NCBI GenBank assembly: GCA_964409695.1
Contig: CAYPDX010000001.1
Coordinates: 1 to 62,396, forward strand
DNA from: JABDAD01 sp964409695
GTDB taxonomy: Bacteria; Pseudomonadota; Alphaproteobacteria; Rickettsiales; Rickettsiaceae
Length of the DNA: 62,396 nucleotides
Direction of reading: 5' to 3'
Numbering within the stretch: position 1 is the stretch's first letter; each line of letters starts with the position of its first letter. Under the pieces are notes generated by a model. The model ran no database searches. It saw only the letters and a list, made by a program, of their open reading frames with translations, and was not told the DNA's origin. A program made the position numbers and the translations under genes. Of this stretch, positions 1-9,395 are shown piece by piece.

Positions 1-173
1 ATATGAAACATAATATTAAATACTAATTAAAATGTTAAAAAAACTTACTAGATTACCTTTTAACAGAAAATTTATTATGTTAGTGTTAATATATTAGTAT
101 TTATTAACCAGAGATACAGGTGTATTTTAGTTTTCATATATTTTCAATTACACCTGAAGCAATAAGCTAGCTT

Positions 174-225
174 GAGGAGTTTTGTCTACTGTCTATTTTC
201 ACTCCTCTCTTAGTTTAGGAGAAGG
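174..225 (+). promoter_or_regulatory. Leader with two mutually exclusive hairpins at the RBS
   Basis: GAGGAGT at 174-180 is the exact complement of ACTCCTC at 201-207. CTCCT at 202-206 is in turn complementary to AGGAG at 217-221, which is part of the Shine-Dalgarno sequence (AGGAGAAGG, 217-225) of the 967-aa gene starting at 229. The two stems share the 202-206 segment, so only one can form at a time: the upstream stem frees the ribosome site, the downstream stem hides it. The stems are seen directly; a regulatory role is inference, and the 5-bp sequestering stem is weak. Confidence 0.35.
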
Positions 226-228
226 AAA

Positions 229-3132
229 ATGCCAGTACAATTCAATCTTCCAACTGAAGTCTTTAGACGTATAAGAGAATATAAGTCTAAAAGCATAATG
301 TACTTAGCCAAAACAGACCAGTCTAAAAAAGATGAGGCAAATTGGAAGGGTGCTGCTCTAACTTCTGATTTAGCAAATTGTGTAGAAATTCGTCATGGCG
401 ATGTAGAAAATCTTGCATCATCTCAGCCAGGTCCATTAGCATTTAGTAAGGCACGTACAATACATATAGAAGATTTAAAAGTTTCAACTTCTAAACCACA
501 TGAATTCTCTTATTTTCTTAAAAATGATACTCTGTCAACTTTGTCAATTGCTCCAACGAACATAGCAAACACTTCTTATATTCTTCAAAAGCCTTTATTT
601 TTTGTACAAAATACTTCTAAATTATCAAAGGAAACAGAAGCATCTACTGAAGCTGATACAGAAGGCTACTCAGCTACAAATTCTTCCGTACCTAGTAATA
701 CGGCGCCAAAAAGAACTCAAGTAAAAGAAAATACCCCAAAAGGTAAAACCGAAACTCATGATTCTAAAGAAGCTAATAATTCTTTTGAAACAGACAGAAA
801 AACTGAGAAAAATGATTCTTCAGATAGTGAAGTATCTGAAAAAACTAGAGATACTGTTCCAAAAGAATTACTGGATAGTTTTAAAGCTACATTATTTGCT
901 CCATCATTATATGACACTAGTACATCTAGTGTAGCATATCCTACATTTGCAATCATGGAACCTGACTCATTCTTAACAAAAGATCCGGTTAGAGCAGAGC
1001 CGTTAGCTCCGCCACCTAAGGGTGGGTCGGTAGTAGAAGAATCTAGTATTTATGGTGTAATTTATACTCCAATTAGAGTAATGCATAGAACTATTGGCAC
1101 AGCTGAACCTAGAGAGGAACCACGAATTGTATATGGAGCTTTTAAAGGTTTAACTATCCCAGCAGATGATGTAGCGGATGAAAAACATGAAGAAATGAGT
1201 GATGAAGAAGCTGAAAATTTGATGGAATTTAAACCGCTTGAAATGTTACCATTAACTAAAGTTGAGATAATAGAGGAGGCGCATATTGCGAGTATATCTC
1301 ATGCTCCTTTTATTGCTCATATGCCTTTATTATATGTAGGGGCAGGAAACATGGCTCCAGCTGAAAAAATAGTTGTTACTACTGATAGTTCATCAATCAC
1401 GGAATCTAGAATAGAGATACATGTATTAGAAGATGTACTCTCATCTATAGTTACAACAGAAGAAATTGCGGGTAGTGGCGCTATAGAAGAATCTGCTATT
1501 CTTGAAGAAGAAGCTAACAGATCATTGAAAGATGAAGATAATAGCGATGAAGACGAATGGTTGGATAATTTCAAACCACTAGCGCTCCATGATGTAGCAA
1601 TTGAAATATCTGAAGATAGAATGGGTAATATAGCGCATGCCCCAATTTCACGTCATATTACTGGTGTTGATATGCCCCGAGTGGCAGCATCAACAGAGCC
1701 CTCTGTAATAATAGGTGCATATGATAGTAAACCACCATTACATATTCTAATTGGAAGAACTTTAGCTGACACAAGCATTAGTATACCTGAAACAATTTTC
1801 ATTCCAGCAGCAAGGAATAATGAACGAGAGGGAGTTAGTCACTCAAAAGTTGCTTTTTCTCCAGAATATTCAAGATTAACAAAAACAATCACTAAATCAT
1901 CCGTTGATATGTCAATATTATTAGAAATTTACAAATTAATTAATGATAATGCTGATAATCTTACCAAAGATTTCTTAGAAGATGCTAAAGCCCTACTACA
2001 AAATACTACACTAAGAAAGAATAAAGATGAAGATGTAATAGCTCCAACTTCTCCTCATATCTATGTACCATTTGTACTTGAAGCACAGGTTAGCGAGCAA
2101 GTAGTAGCAAATATAATAATGGGAGAGGGTGACAATAGCTCTATCACCGAAGAATCAATACCCAGTTCTGAACCATTTGCCTATGCACGAGAGTTTACGA
2201 CAAAAGCAAAAGCGAGTGAGCTAATAGATGATAATGGAATAGATAATATAGTTCCTTTTGATTCATTATTTTTACAAGAAGCTCCAGTATCTCACAAAGC
2301 GCAGGATGAAAATACGAATTGTGATAGTTTGCTCGATGTTTCAAGCGTGGCTGCAGATGATGAATTAACGGAAAATCAAAGAGAAAGTAGTTTAGAAGTT
2401 TTTTTGGAAGTAGTATCAAGTCTAGAAGATATAACTGAAGAATTAATGAGTAATACTAATCCTATTTCTTATACAGAAGTGTTTAAACCAGAAGAAAATA
2501 CCAGCTCATTAAAAGAAGGTTGGATAAGTCCTTCCGACTCGCTTCCTACAAAAGAAAACCTGGTATTTCCTGAAGTTGAAGACCTAAGCGCTAGTTACAA
2601 TAGTTTAGGCGCTTCAAGCGTTGATATTGATCAATTAAGAGAAGATCAGAGTGGTACTAAATTTGAAGAGTTTGTAGTTAGCCACATATCAATTGAACTC
2701 ACAGGTAAAACTACAATAAAAACCGAAAAGGCCACCAACCCATTTGCAGGAGCTACCGGTAGTGCGAGTCAAGAGCCAATCATTTTTGACTCTGGAATTG
2801 TTCTATCACCTACGTCCCAAACTCTTGATTCAGTTGGTTATCATAGTAAATCGACTATTTATAAAGCTCCAACAATTTATAAAAACCCTATTGTAAGAGC
2901 TGAAATGGTAGATGTAGGTTGTTGTGGTTTTGGATCGCCCGCGCCTGTTGTAGCTGTACGCGACCAACCAACAGATTATGTTAAGAAGGGGCATAAAGTA
3001 AAATTACCAGCTTATTCTGTTCTTAAAAGAAGAAGTGATAATGATAATCAAGATCTGCAACAAGAGGAAATGGTAGTTGAAGTTGTTTGTGTTGGAGAAA
3101 GTCCCAGTGAAAGTCCTGAAATGATAGTATAG
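229..3132 (+). CDS. Large acidic protein of unknown function with degenerate internal repeats
   Basis: I do not recognise a family for this 967-aa protein. The ATG at 229 has an excellent ribosome site (AGGAGAAGG). The protein is rich in Glu, Asp, Ser and Thr, with a low-complexity charged stretch around residues 130-210, no obvious signal peptide and no membrane segment. Two related segments are visible at about residues 320-382 and 438-500, sharing the pattern SDEexxxLxxFKPL followed by xxIxHAPxxxH and a hydrophobic tail. A third partial copy lies near residues 271-305 (IYTPIRVMHRTIG). The C-terminus is more basic and Cys-containing (DVGCCGFGSP). It stands alone with its own leader. Large repeat-bearing orphan proteins of this kind in Rickettsiales are often surface or secreted host-interaction proteins, but that is inference only. 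Confidence 0.7.
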   Translation: MPVQFNLPTEVFRRIREYKSKSIMYLAKTDQSKKDEANWKGAALTSDLANCVEIRHGDVENLASSQPGPLAFSKARTIHIEDLKVSTSKPHEFSYFLKNDTLSTLSIAPTNIANTSYILQKPLFFVQNTSKLSKETEASTEADTEGYSATNSSVPSNTAPKRTQVKENTPKGKTETHDSKEANNSFETDRKTEKNDSSDSEVSEKTRDTVPKELLDSFKATLFAPSLYDTSTSSVAYPTFAIMEPDSFLTKDPVRAEPLAPPPKGGSVVEESSIYGVIYTPIRVMHRTIGTAEPREEPRIVYGAFKGLTIPADDVADEKHEEMSDEEAENLMEFKPLEMLPLTKVEIIEEAHIASISHAPFIAHMPLLYVGAGNMAPAEKIVVTTDSSSITESRIEIHVLEDVLSSIVTTEEIAGSGAIEESAILEEEANRSLKDEDNSDEDEWLDNFKPLALHDVAIEISEDRMGNIAHAPISRHITGVDMPRVAASTEPSVIIGAYDSKPPLHILIGRTLADTSISIPETIFIPAARNNEREGVSHSKVAFSPEYSRLTKTITKSSVDMSILLEIYKLINDNADNLTKDFLEDAKALLQNTTLRKNKDEDVIAPTSPHIYVPFVLEAQVSEQVVANIIMGEGDNSSITEESIPSSEPFAYAREFTTKAKASELIDDNGIDNIVPFDSLFLQEAPVSHKAQDENTNCDSLLDVSSVAADDELTENQRESSLEVFLEVVSSLEDITEELMSNTNPISYTEVFKPEENTSSLKEGWISPSDSLPTKENLVFPEVEDLSASYNSLGASSVDIDQLREDQSGTKFEEFVVSHISIELTGKTTIKTEKATNPFAGATGSASQEPIIFDSGIVLSPTSQTLDSVGYHSKSTIYKAPTIYKNPIVRAEMVDVGCCGFGSPAPVVAVRDQPTDYVKKGHKVKLPAYSVLKRRSDNDNQDLQQEEMVVEVVCVGESPSESPEMIV

Positions 3133-3226
3133 TGTTGTTATTTGTTTAAATCAAAAAAGGCTTGTCTATCAGAAAGTTTGTGTAAGTACGACTTTAGGAG
3201 CAACCTCCGTTTTTGCACATTTGTAT

Positions 3227-3420
3227 GGGACTGTCCAGTTGATTGTGTAAATAACTTTTGGGTCATTTAAATTCTGCGATATGACCTGATTTTGCTGCAC
3301 CTATTACTTGAGTATTTATCTATGAGTTCACTATACTTAGCTAATATTCACATAGCTAATTCCCATTCTACTTGTATAATCATACTCCGCTTTGGAACAC
3401 CAAAATTACTGAAGAAAAGG
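3227..3420 (-). mobile_element. Possible remnant of an IS256-type element (3' end)
   Basis: The sequence GGGACTGTCCAGTTGATTGT at 3227-3246 resembles the terminal repeat of IS256-family elements as I remember it. Reading inward on the minus strand gives, with one stop, WELAM*ILAKYSELIDKY, which resembles the conserved C-terminal end of mutator-type transposases (NWxLAxxQLAIxF). No second end and no intact transposase are present. Assignment is tentative. Confidence 0.3.
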
Positions 3421-3692
3421 TTAATGTTTATCCTCTTCGAGCAACCACTTTCCATAATATATATTATATAATAATATAGAAATTCTGTCAACAGAGAATT
3501 TTCTGCAAAACCTCTTACCATAGGTGTTTGATCACGAATAATAATGGTGTATTATATGAAGAGAGTAATACTTGGAGAGATTATGCAGCTACTTTAAGCG
3601 AGACAAGAAGATTATATGCGCTGATTTTCATTATCACACACTCGAAAGAGGGCTGAATAGAAATACTAATAGAATGATTCACCAAATATAGG

Positions 3693-3866
3693 ATGGCATG
3701 GAGAAGGTGGTTCTGCGATAAGATTTTGCCACAGATAAAGAGATTAAGATTTACAGAAGTATTAACAGCTGATTTATATCTTATAACAGAAAAAAACCAT
3801 GCCAAATTTAAAGACTGTCCTTACGGGCTAGGTCTAATTATTAATAAAGAAAATTATACTCAATAA
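3693..3866 (+). pseudogene. 57-codon open frame, probable fragment of a decayed gene
   Basis: An ATG at 3693 opens a 57-aa frame (starts MAWRRWFCDKILPQIKRL, ends GLGLIINKENYTQ). Its composition looks protein-like, but there is no convincing ribosome site. Upstream sequence in other frames also looks like former coding sequence interrupted by stops. I do not recognise the family. It could be the tail of a lost gene rather than a live small protein. Confidence 0.25.
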
Positions 3867-3877
3867 AAACCTGAAGT

Positions 3878-4345
3878 TCAATCTATAGAGGAGCTTACTG
3901 AATGACTTTTCTGTGTTTCAATCTCCTTCTTTAAATTCTTTCCAATTTTTTTAATGTAATCCATTTTGTCTATAGTAGAAGCTGCTAGAACTCCAGGATG
4001 CATTCTCCATGCTGAGATTATAACCAAAGAACATTGTTGGTCATTTAGAAATGATTCACTTGGTCTTAGTAAAATATAAGAAATTTCACCGAAATAACTT
4101 GGGTTATTTTTTGATACAGAATTTACTCGATATTGTGTAAAATTTACTGTAACTACTTCCTTTTCTGTTGAGTCTGATAAAATTAATTTTCTGTGTATCT
4201 GTCCTTCTGAATCATCTTCAATTTCTATATTAGAACATTCGGGAAAAATATTTGCCATCTCTGAAGTTGTCATTGTCTTCTTTAAAATATTCCAAGCATT
4301 TTCAATATTGGAATTAATTGTAACTGAAGTTTGTTGATATATCAT
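3878..4345 (-). CDS. SRPBCC (START-like) ligand-binding fold protein
   Basis: The 155-aa protein opens with MIYQQTSVTINSNIENAWNI, the beginning of the SRPBCC/polyketide-cyclase-like helix-grip fold, in which the first strand is followed by a helix of the form 'sxxexVWxll'. A later SEMANIFPECSNIEI segment fits the same fold. These proteins bind hydrophobic ligands; the ligand cannot be predicted. I chose the ATG at 4345 because GGAGGG lies 5-6 bases upstream, whereas the upstream in-frame TTG (4357) lies inside that site. It follows lepA on the same strand with 15 bases between the lepA stop and this start, so it is probably co-transcribed. Confidence 0.6.
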   Translation of the reverse strand: MIYQQTSVTINSNIENAWNILKKTMTTSEMANIFPECSNIEIEDDSEGQIHRKLILSDSTEKEVVTVNFTQYRVNSVSKNNPSYFGEISYILLRPSESFLNDQQCSLVIISAWRMHPGVLAASTIDKMDYIKKIGKNLKKEIETQKSHSVSSSID

Positions 4346-4360
4346 TTTACCCTCCAAATT

Positions 4361-6157
4361 CTAATCACTAATTTTTAATGCAGCAACAAACGCACTTTGA
4401 GGTATTTCAACATTACCAATGTTTCTCATGCGCTTTTTACCTGCTTTTTGCTTATCAAGCAATTTTCTCTTTCTAGAAATATCACCACCGTAGCATTTTG
4501 CAAGAACATCTTTTCTGAGAGCTCTAACAGTTTCACGAGCAATAATTCTTCCTCCAATCGCCGCTTGTATTGCTATTTGAAAAAGCTGAGCTGGAATAAG
4601 ATCCTTTAGTCTCTCACAAAGCTCCCTACCCCTTGATTCTGAGCGCGACTTATGAACTATCGTAGCAAGTGCATCAACTGGCTCTGCATTAACTAGAATA
4701 GATAATTTTACAAGATCACCTTGCTCATACCCATCCATATGCCAATCAAAGCTTGCATAGCCCTTAGAGCAAGATTTAAGCTTGTCATAAAAATCAAATA
4801 CTATCTCATTAAGTGGAAGCCTATAAACTACCATTGCTCTACTCCCAACATATGTGAGATCTTGCTGAATTCCTCTTTTATCAGTGCACAGAGATAATAT
4901 ATTACCAAGAAATTCATCGGGAACAATAATTGTTGATTTTACCCATGGTTCTTCAATATATTCTATAGTTTGAACGTCTGGTAAATCAGCAGGATTATGC
5001 ACTTCAAGCATTTCACCGCCCCTTTTATAGACTTTATAAATTACGCTCGGAGCGGTAGTAATCATGTCTATATCAAATTCTCTATCAAGTCGTTCTTGAA
5101 TTATTTCTAGATGAAGCAATCCAAGGAAGCCACACCTAAATCCAAATCCAAGAGCATTTGATGTTTCCATTTCAAATTCAAAGCTTGCATCGTTTAAACG
5201 TAGCTTTGCAAGAGAATCCCTTAAATGATCAAAATTTGATGCATCTGCAGGGTATAGACCACAAAAAACAACTGGCATATTAGGTTTAAAACCTGGAAGA
5301 GCTTCAGAACATGGTGTTTTTTCATCGGTAATAGTATCGCCAACTTTGCAGTCAGAAACTTGCTTGATTGAAGCTGTGATGAAACCTATCTCCCCTGCTC
5401 TAAGTTCGTTTACCCAATGTTTTTTTGGAGTTGTATAACCAACACTATCTATAGTATAGACAGAATTGTTAAACATCATTTTGATTTTCATGCCTTTTTT
5501 AAGAATTCCATCAATAACTCTAACAAGAATTATCACCCCTAAATATGAATCATACCAACTATCTACAAGTAATGCTTTGAGTGGTTTTTCTATATCTCCT
5601 TTGGGCGCAGGTAGTCTTGTAACTATACCTTCTAACACTTCAGCGATTCCAAGGCCACTTTTGGCTGAAATTAAAAGAGCGTCACTACTATCAATTCCAA
5701 TAACATCTTCAATTTGCTTCTTTACTGTTTCAGGTTCGGCAGCAGGTAAATCCACCTTATTGATAACTGGTACTATTTCATGATTGTTATCTAAGGCCTG
5801 GTACACGTTAGCTAGAGTTTGAGCTTCAACACCTTGACTCGCGTCTACAACTAGAAGAGAACCTTCGCACGCCGCAAGAGAGCGGCTAACTTCATAAGCA
5901 AAATCGACGTGGCCAGGTGTGTCCATGAGGTTAAGCTGATAGGTATTCCCATCTTTTGCTTTATAAAATAATCTAACAGTTTGAGCCTTAATTGTGATTC
6001 CGCGTTCTTTTTCAATATCCATTGAATCAAGAATTTGTGACGTCATCTCTCTTGCTTCAATTCCTCCACAAGTTTCAATTAACCTATCTGCTAATGTTGA
6101 TTTACCGTGATCTATATGCGCTATAATAGCAAAATTTCGAATTAGTTTCTGGTCCAT
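4361..6157 (-). CDS. lepA: Elongation factor 4 (LepA), ribosome back-translocase GTPase
   Basis: The protein has 598 residues from the ATG at 6157, matching the family length of about 600. The GTPase motifs are intact: AHIDHGKST near residue 14 (G1), the DTPGHVDFAYEV switch (G3) and NKVDLP (G4). The LepA-specific C-terminal region ends KRKLLDKQKAGKKRMRNIGN. LepA binds ribosomes and helps resolve stalled or mispositioned states during initiation and elongation. An upstream in-frame ATG would add 18 residues (MLYILSIYIHIN...) with no family counterpart, so it is rejected. It is divergent from prfB, with an 79-bp AT-rich spacer that must hold both promoters. Confidence 0.96.
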   Translation of the reverse strand: MDQKLIRNFAIIAHIDHGKSTLADRLIETCGGIEAREMTSQILDSMDIEKERGITIKAQTVRLFYKAKDGNTYQLNLMDTPGHVDFAYEVSRSLAACEGSLLVVDASQGVEAQTLANVYQALDNNHEIVPVINKVDLPAAEPETVKKQIEDVIGIDSSDALLISAKSGLGIAEVLEGIVTRLPAPKGDIEKPLKALLVDSWYDSYLGVIILVRVIDGILKKGMKIKMMFNNSVYTIDSVGYTTPKKHWVNELRAGEIGFITASIKQVSDCKVGDTITDEKTPCSEALPGFKPNMPVVFCGLYPADASNFDHLRDSLAKLRLNDASFEFEMETSNALGFGFRCGFLGLLHLEIIQERLDREFDIDMITTAPSVIYKVYKRGGEMLEVHNPADLPDVQTIEYIEEPWVKSTIIVPDEFLGNILSLCTDKRGIQQDLTYVGSRAMVVYRLPLNEIVFDFYDKLKSCSKGYASFDWHMDGYEQGDLVKLSILVNAEPVDALATIVHKSRSESRGRELCERLKDLIPAQLFQIAIQAAIGGRIIARETVRALRKDVLAKCYGGDISRKRKLLDKQKAGKKRMRNIGNVEIPQSAFVAALKISD

Positions 6158-6236
6158 AAATCTGAAATGAATATTGTTGATATGTATATATATTGAGAGT
6201 ATATATAGCACAAATATTTAAACAAGTAGTGAAAAA

Positions 6237-7347
6237 ATGCGTTCTGAAATTGAAAATACAAAAATCCTTATAGAGCAATCGATTGCATTGCTTAGGAGGT
6301 CACTTTGACATTGATAGTTTAACAATAAAATTAAGCGAACTAACTACAAAAGCTAACAATCCAAATCTTTGGGATAATCAACAAGCAGCTCAGGATCTTC
6401 TTAGAGAGAAAAGCGTTTTTGAAGATAAAATAAATAGATTTCTCTATTTAGAAAAAACACTTTCAGACTCAATCGAGTTTGCTGAACTTGCTGAATTAGA
6501 AGCGGATGAAAAACTTTTAGACCAGATTGAAAAAGAGCTAAAAGATCTATATAAAAAAGCAAAAAAATACGAAATTGAATGTTTATTCTCTGGTGAAGCT
6601 GATAATTGCAATGCGTTTTTAGAGATAAATGCAGGTGCTGGTGGAACAGAGAGCCATGACTGGGCTTCAATCATGATGCGTATGTATCTGAGATTTGCTG
6701 AACGCTTGAATTTCAAGACTGAAATTATAAACTTATTAAATGGTGAAGATGCAGGAATCAAATCCTGCACTATTAAAATTATTGGCCATAATGCTTATGG
6801 ATGGTTTAAAACAGAATCAGGTGTACATAGGCTTGTTCGTATATCTCCATTTAACGCAGCTGGAAAAAGAATGACCAGCTTTGCAAGTGCGTGGACATAT
6901 CCTGAAATTGATGAAACTATAGATATTCAGATTGATGAAAAAGATCTGAGAATCGATACATATAGATCTTCAGGGGCTGGTGGCCAGCATGTTAACACAA
7001 CAGATTCAGCTGTCCGTATAACTCACTTACCAACAAACATAGCAGTCCAATGTCAAAACGATAGATCTCAGCATAAAAATAAAGCTGAATGTATGAAAAT
7101 GCTTAAGGCTAGACTTTATGAAATTGAGATACAGAAGAAAGAGCAAGCTTTACAGAATGAAAATTCAACTAAATCAGAAATTGGATGGGGACATCAAATA
7201 CGCTCTTATGTTCTTCAGCCATATCAAATGGTTAAGGATCTTCGTACCAATGTTGAAACATCGGATACTCAAGGAGTTTTAGATGGTGATCTAGAAAAAT
7301 TTGTTTACTCAAGTTTAGCCCAAAGAGTTAGCAATAGACGAGAGTGA
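6237..7347 (+). CDS. prfB: Peptide chain release factor 2 with programmed +1 frameshift
   Basis: Reading starts at the ATG at 6237 (MRSEIENTKILIEQSIALL) and meets an in-frame TGA at 6306-6308. The site is the classic autoregulatory one: an internal Shine-Dalgarno AGGAGG (6294-6299), three bases, then CTT TGA C. Skipping T6306 continues into D-IDSLTIKL, giving join(6237..6305, 6307..7347) and 369 aa, the normal RF2 length. The SPF anticodon-recognition tripeptide lies in RLVRISPFN, and the peptidyl-hydrolysis GGQ motif in SSGAGGQHVN. RF2 terminates at UGA and UAA; low RF2 lets the ribosome shift and make more. A start at 6283 in the second frame would miss the true N-terminus. Confidence 0.96.
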
Positions 7348-8423
7348 TGGTTAATATTAGAGAGGGCCACGATCAGCCTAGGAGTGGTTTAATGTTTTAA
7401 AGTCACACGAGAAAAAATTAGTTGAAAAATATGCTTTTCAAATTATAGCAGGAAATCATGCTATACCAACCCAATTTCGCCAAATTTCAGGCATGAAAAA
7501 CTTTTTTGAAAAAATAACCGCAATACAGGAAGGAGATGGTCTTAAAATCTTACATGCCTCAAAACATGCAGGAACACTTGCTTCTTTAAGTACTGACGCA
7601 AAAGAAAGAAGAAAACAGTAGAAAATGCGAGACAGATGCAATCATGGATTGGTGATGGTCAAACGTTACATTGCAATGTTTTAAACTCAGAAAATCCATT
7701 GAAGCTAAATAAAACAGATACTGAGATTGTGCAGAGCACGAATAGGGCTATGACTTTAGTTAACGGAAGAAGTAGCGTTACTCCATTTAACTTTTTTAGG
7801 AATATAAAAGGTAATACTCAACTAGAAGGAACCAAATTAATTTTGGAGCGAATATCTTCTTCAATAAATACGGATGGAGATAAGGATTAGAGTGCATACA
7901 AGAACATTTAAAACCGCGCTCCTCTTTAAAAAGAATAGGATCATTCTAGTATAAATAAAAAGTCTTTACCCACCGATGAATTACTTACTATGTGCGCTAG
8001 CGAAAAAGATAGAACGGGGCTAGCTGAGCATGAGCAATCAGCCCAAATAATTGCAAAACATTTACGAGTTAAAGTAATAGAAGTAGATAAGGAACTAATG
8101 CTTACTGGTCATACAGGAGTGATTCCTGGAAGCTGTATAGTGGAGGTGCAACCATATGGTGCTTTGAAACCAAATCAGAAAATAAGGCTGGCCTTCCTCT
8201 CATTAGATTTAAAGCTTTACTTGGCATTGTAGGAATAACAGCTTCTACAAATAAAATTAAAGTAAAAGATGCAAAAGAAGCACCAGAAAAATCGAAAACA
8301 AAAGCTAAAATGATAGTTTTTGATTCAAAAGACAGTACAACTAACCCCATGTTCACTCCATCTCCAGCTTATAATAAAGAACTTCCTCGTGTAAAGAGCT
8401 GGTGGAAGAAAAACCTAGGATAG
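7347..8423 (+). pseudogene. Frameshifted gene for a CX5R phosphatase-like (SopB/IpgD-motif) protein
   Basis: This stretch reads as one protein only if several frames are joined: MVNIREGHDQPRSG from the ATG at 7347; a segment at 7382-7621 (KKLVEKYAFQIIAGNHAIPT); 7606-7890 (ENARQMQSWIGDGQTLHCN); about 7938-8232 with CASEKDRTGLAEHEQSAQ; and 8190-8423 (IRFKALLGIVGITASTNK). CASEKDRTG matches the CX5R active site of phosphoinositide/inositol-phosphate phosphatases (SopB and IpgD carry CKSGKDRTG; Legionella effectors have the same type). The catalytic Cys is encoded at 7993-7995. At least three frame changes plus a stop near 7890 argue for a pseudogene. The motif is seen; the effector role is inference. 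The end overlaps the ruvB stop convergently. Confidence 0.6.
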
Positions 8424-9392
8424 GTACTTCGACGCTTTCTCACTAAGAACCCTGCCCCTTGGAGTTCTTTGTAAAAAGCCGATTTGTAGTAAGTACGGCT
8501 CGATTGTGTCTTCGATTGAGTCTCTTTGTTCAGAAAGAGCAGCAGCTACTGTGTCAATTCCAACAGGACCACCATTATAATTATCTGCTATAAAACGCAA
8601 ATATCTATAATCATTACTGTCTAGTCCCATATGATCAACTTCAAGTAAATTTAAGGAACTATCCGCAAGATCAGAATCAATTTCCTTAATATTATCGACT
8701 ATTGCAAAATCACTAACTCGTTTAAGCAAACGTAGTGCGATTCTAGGAGTTCCTCTCGCTCTTTTTGCAATTTCTTCAGCGCCACTTAAATGAATATTTA
8801 TATTTAGTATGTTTGCGGCACGAATAATTACTTTTACAAGTTCAGAACTATTATAGAAGCTAAGACGGAGAGGAATTCCAAATCTGTCTCTTAGGGGATT
8901 GCTAAGTAGCCCTAAGCGCGTGGTTGCACCTACTAAGGTAAATTTAGGAAGAGTTATTTTTACAGTCCTAGCGGAAGGTCCTTCACCTATTATTATGTCT
9001 AGGCTAAAATCTTCCATAGCTGAATATAGCATTTCTTCAACGCTTATTGTAAGCCTATGTATTTCATCAATAAATAATACATCGTTTTCTTGAAGATTTG
9101 TAAGGATCGCCGCAAGATCAGCGCCCTTAGAGAGAACTGGGCCAGAAGTTGACCTAAAATTAGCGCCCATTTCACTTGCAATAATTTGAGCTAATGTTGT
9201 TTTCCCTAAGCCAGGAGGGCCATATAGCAATGTATGATCAAGTGTTTCTTTGCGCAGACTTGCAGCTGCCATAAAAATTTTTAAGTTGGATTTAATTAAA
9301 TCTTGTCCAACAAAATCTGATATAGAATTTGGCCTAACTGTATGTTCTGCTTCACTAATAAGCTTCTCATTAACTAATACTTGATTTTGCAT
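8415..9392 (-). CDS. ruvB: Holliday junction branch-migration ATPase RuvB
   Basis: The 325-aa protein shows Walker A GPPGLGKTTLA, Walker B in NDVLFIDEIHR, sensor region VGATTRLGLLSNPLRDRFGI and the C-terminal winged helix ending GFLQRTPRGRVLSEKA. RuvB forms hexameric rings that drive branch migration with RuvA and prepare junctions for RuvC. It lies directly after ruvA, separated by three bases, as in most bacteria. The last nine bases overlap the end of the convergent phosphatase-like pseudogene. Confidence 0.97.
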   Translation of the reverse strand: MQNQVLVNEKLISEAEHTVRPNSISDFVGQDLIKSNLKIFMAAASLRKETLDHTLLYGPPGLGKTTLAQIIASEMGANFRSTSGPVLSKGADLAAILTNLQENDVLFIDEIHRLTISVEEMLYSAMEDFSLDIIIGEGPSARTVKITLPKFTLVGATTRLGLLSNPLRDRFGIPLRLSFYNSSELVKVIIRAANILNINIHLSGAEEIAKRARGTPRIALRLLKRVSDFAIVDNIKEIDSDLADSSLNLLEVDHMGLDSNDYRYLRFIADNYNGGPVGIDTVAAALSEQRDSIEDTIEPYLLQIGFLQRTPRGRVLSEKASKYLS

Positions 9393-9395
9393 AAT

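Larger units (their letters stand above)
3133..3877. other. 745-bp spacer with decayed coding remnants
   Basis: No intact gene longer than about 60 codons is credible here. The left part (about 3227-3420) resembles the end of a transposase gene on the minus strand. The right part (about 3530-3866) reads like protein on the plus strand but is broken by stops and frame changes, ending in a 57-codon open frame at 3693-3866. The sequence suggests one or two genes in advanced decay. Confidence 0.5.

Noticed and set aside
756..2419. Open frames antisense to the 967-aa gene
   Set aside because: They have low-complexity Ser/Leu or His/Leu composition expected from the complement of an acidic gene, and no ribosome sites.
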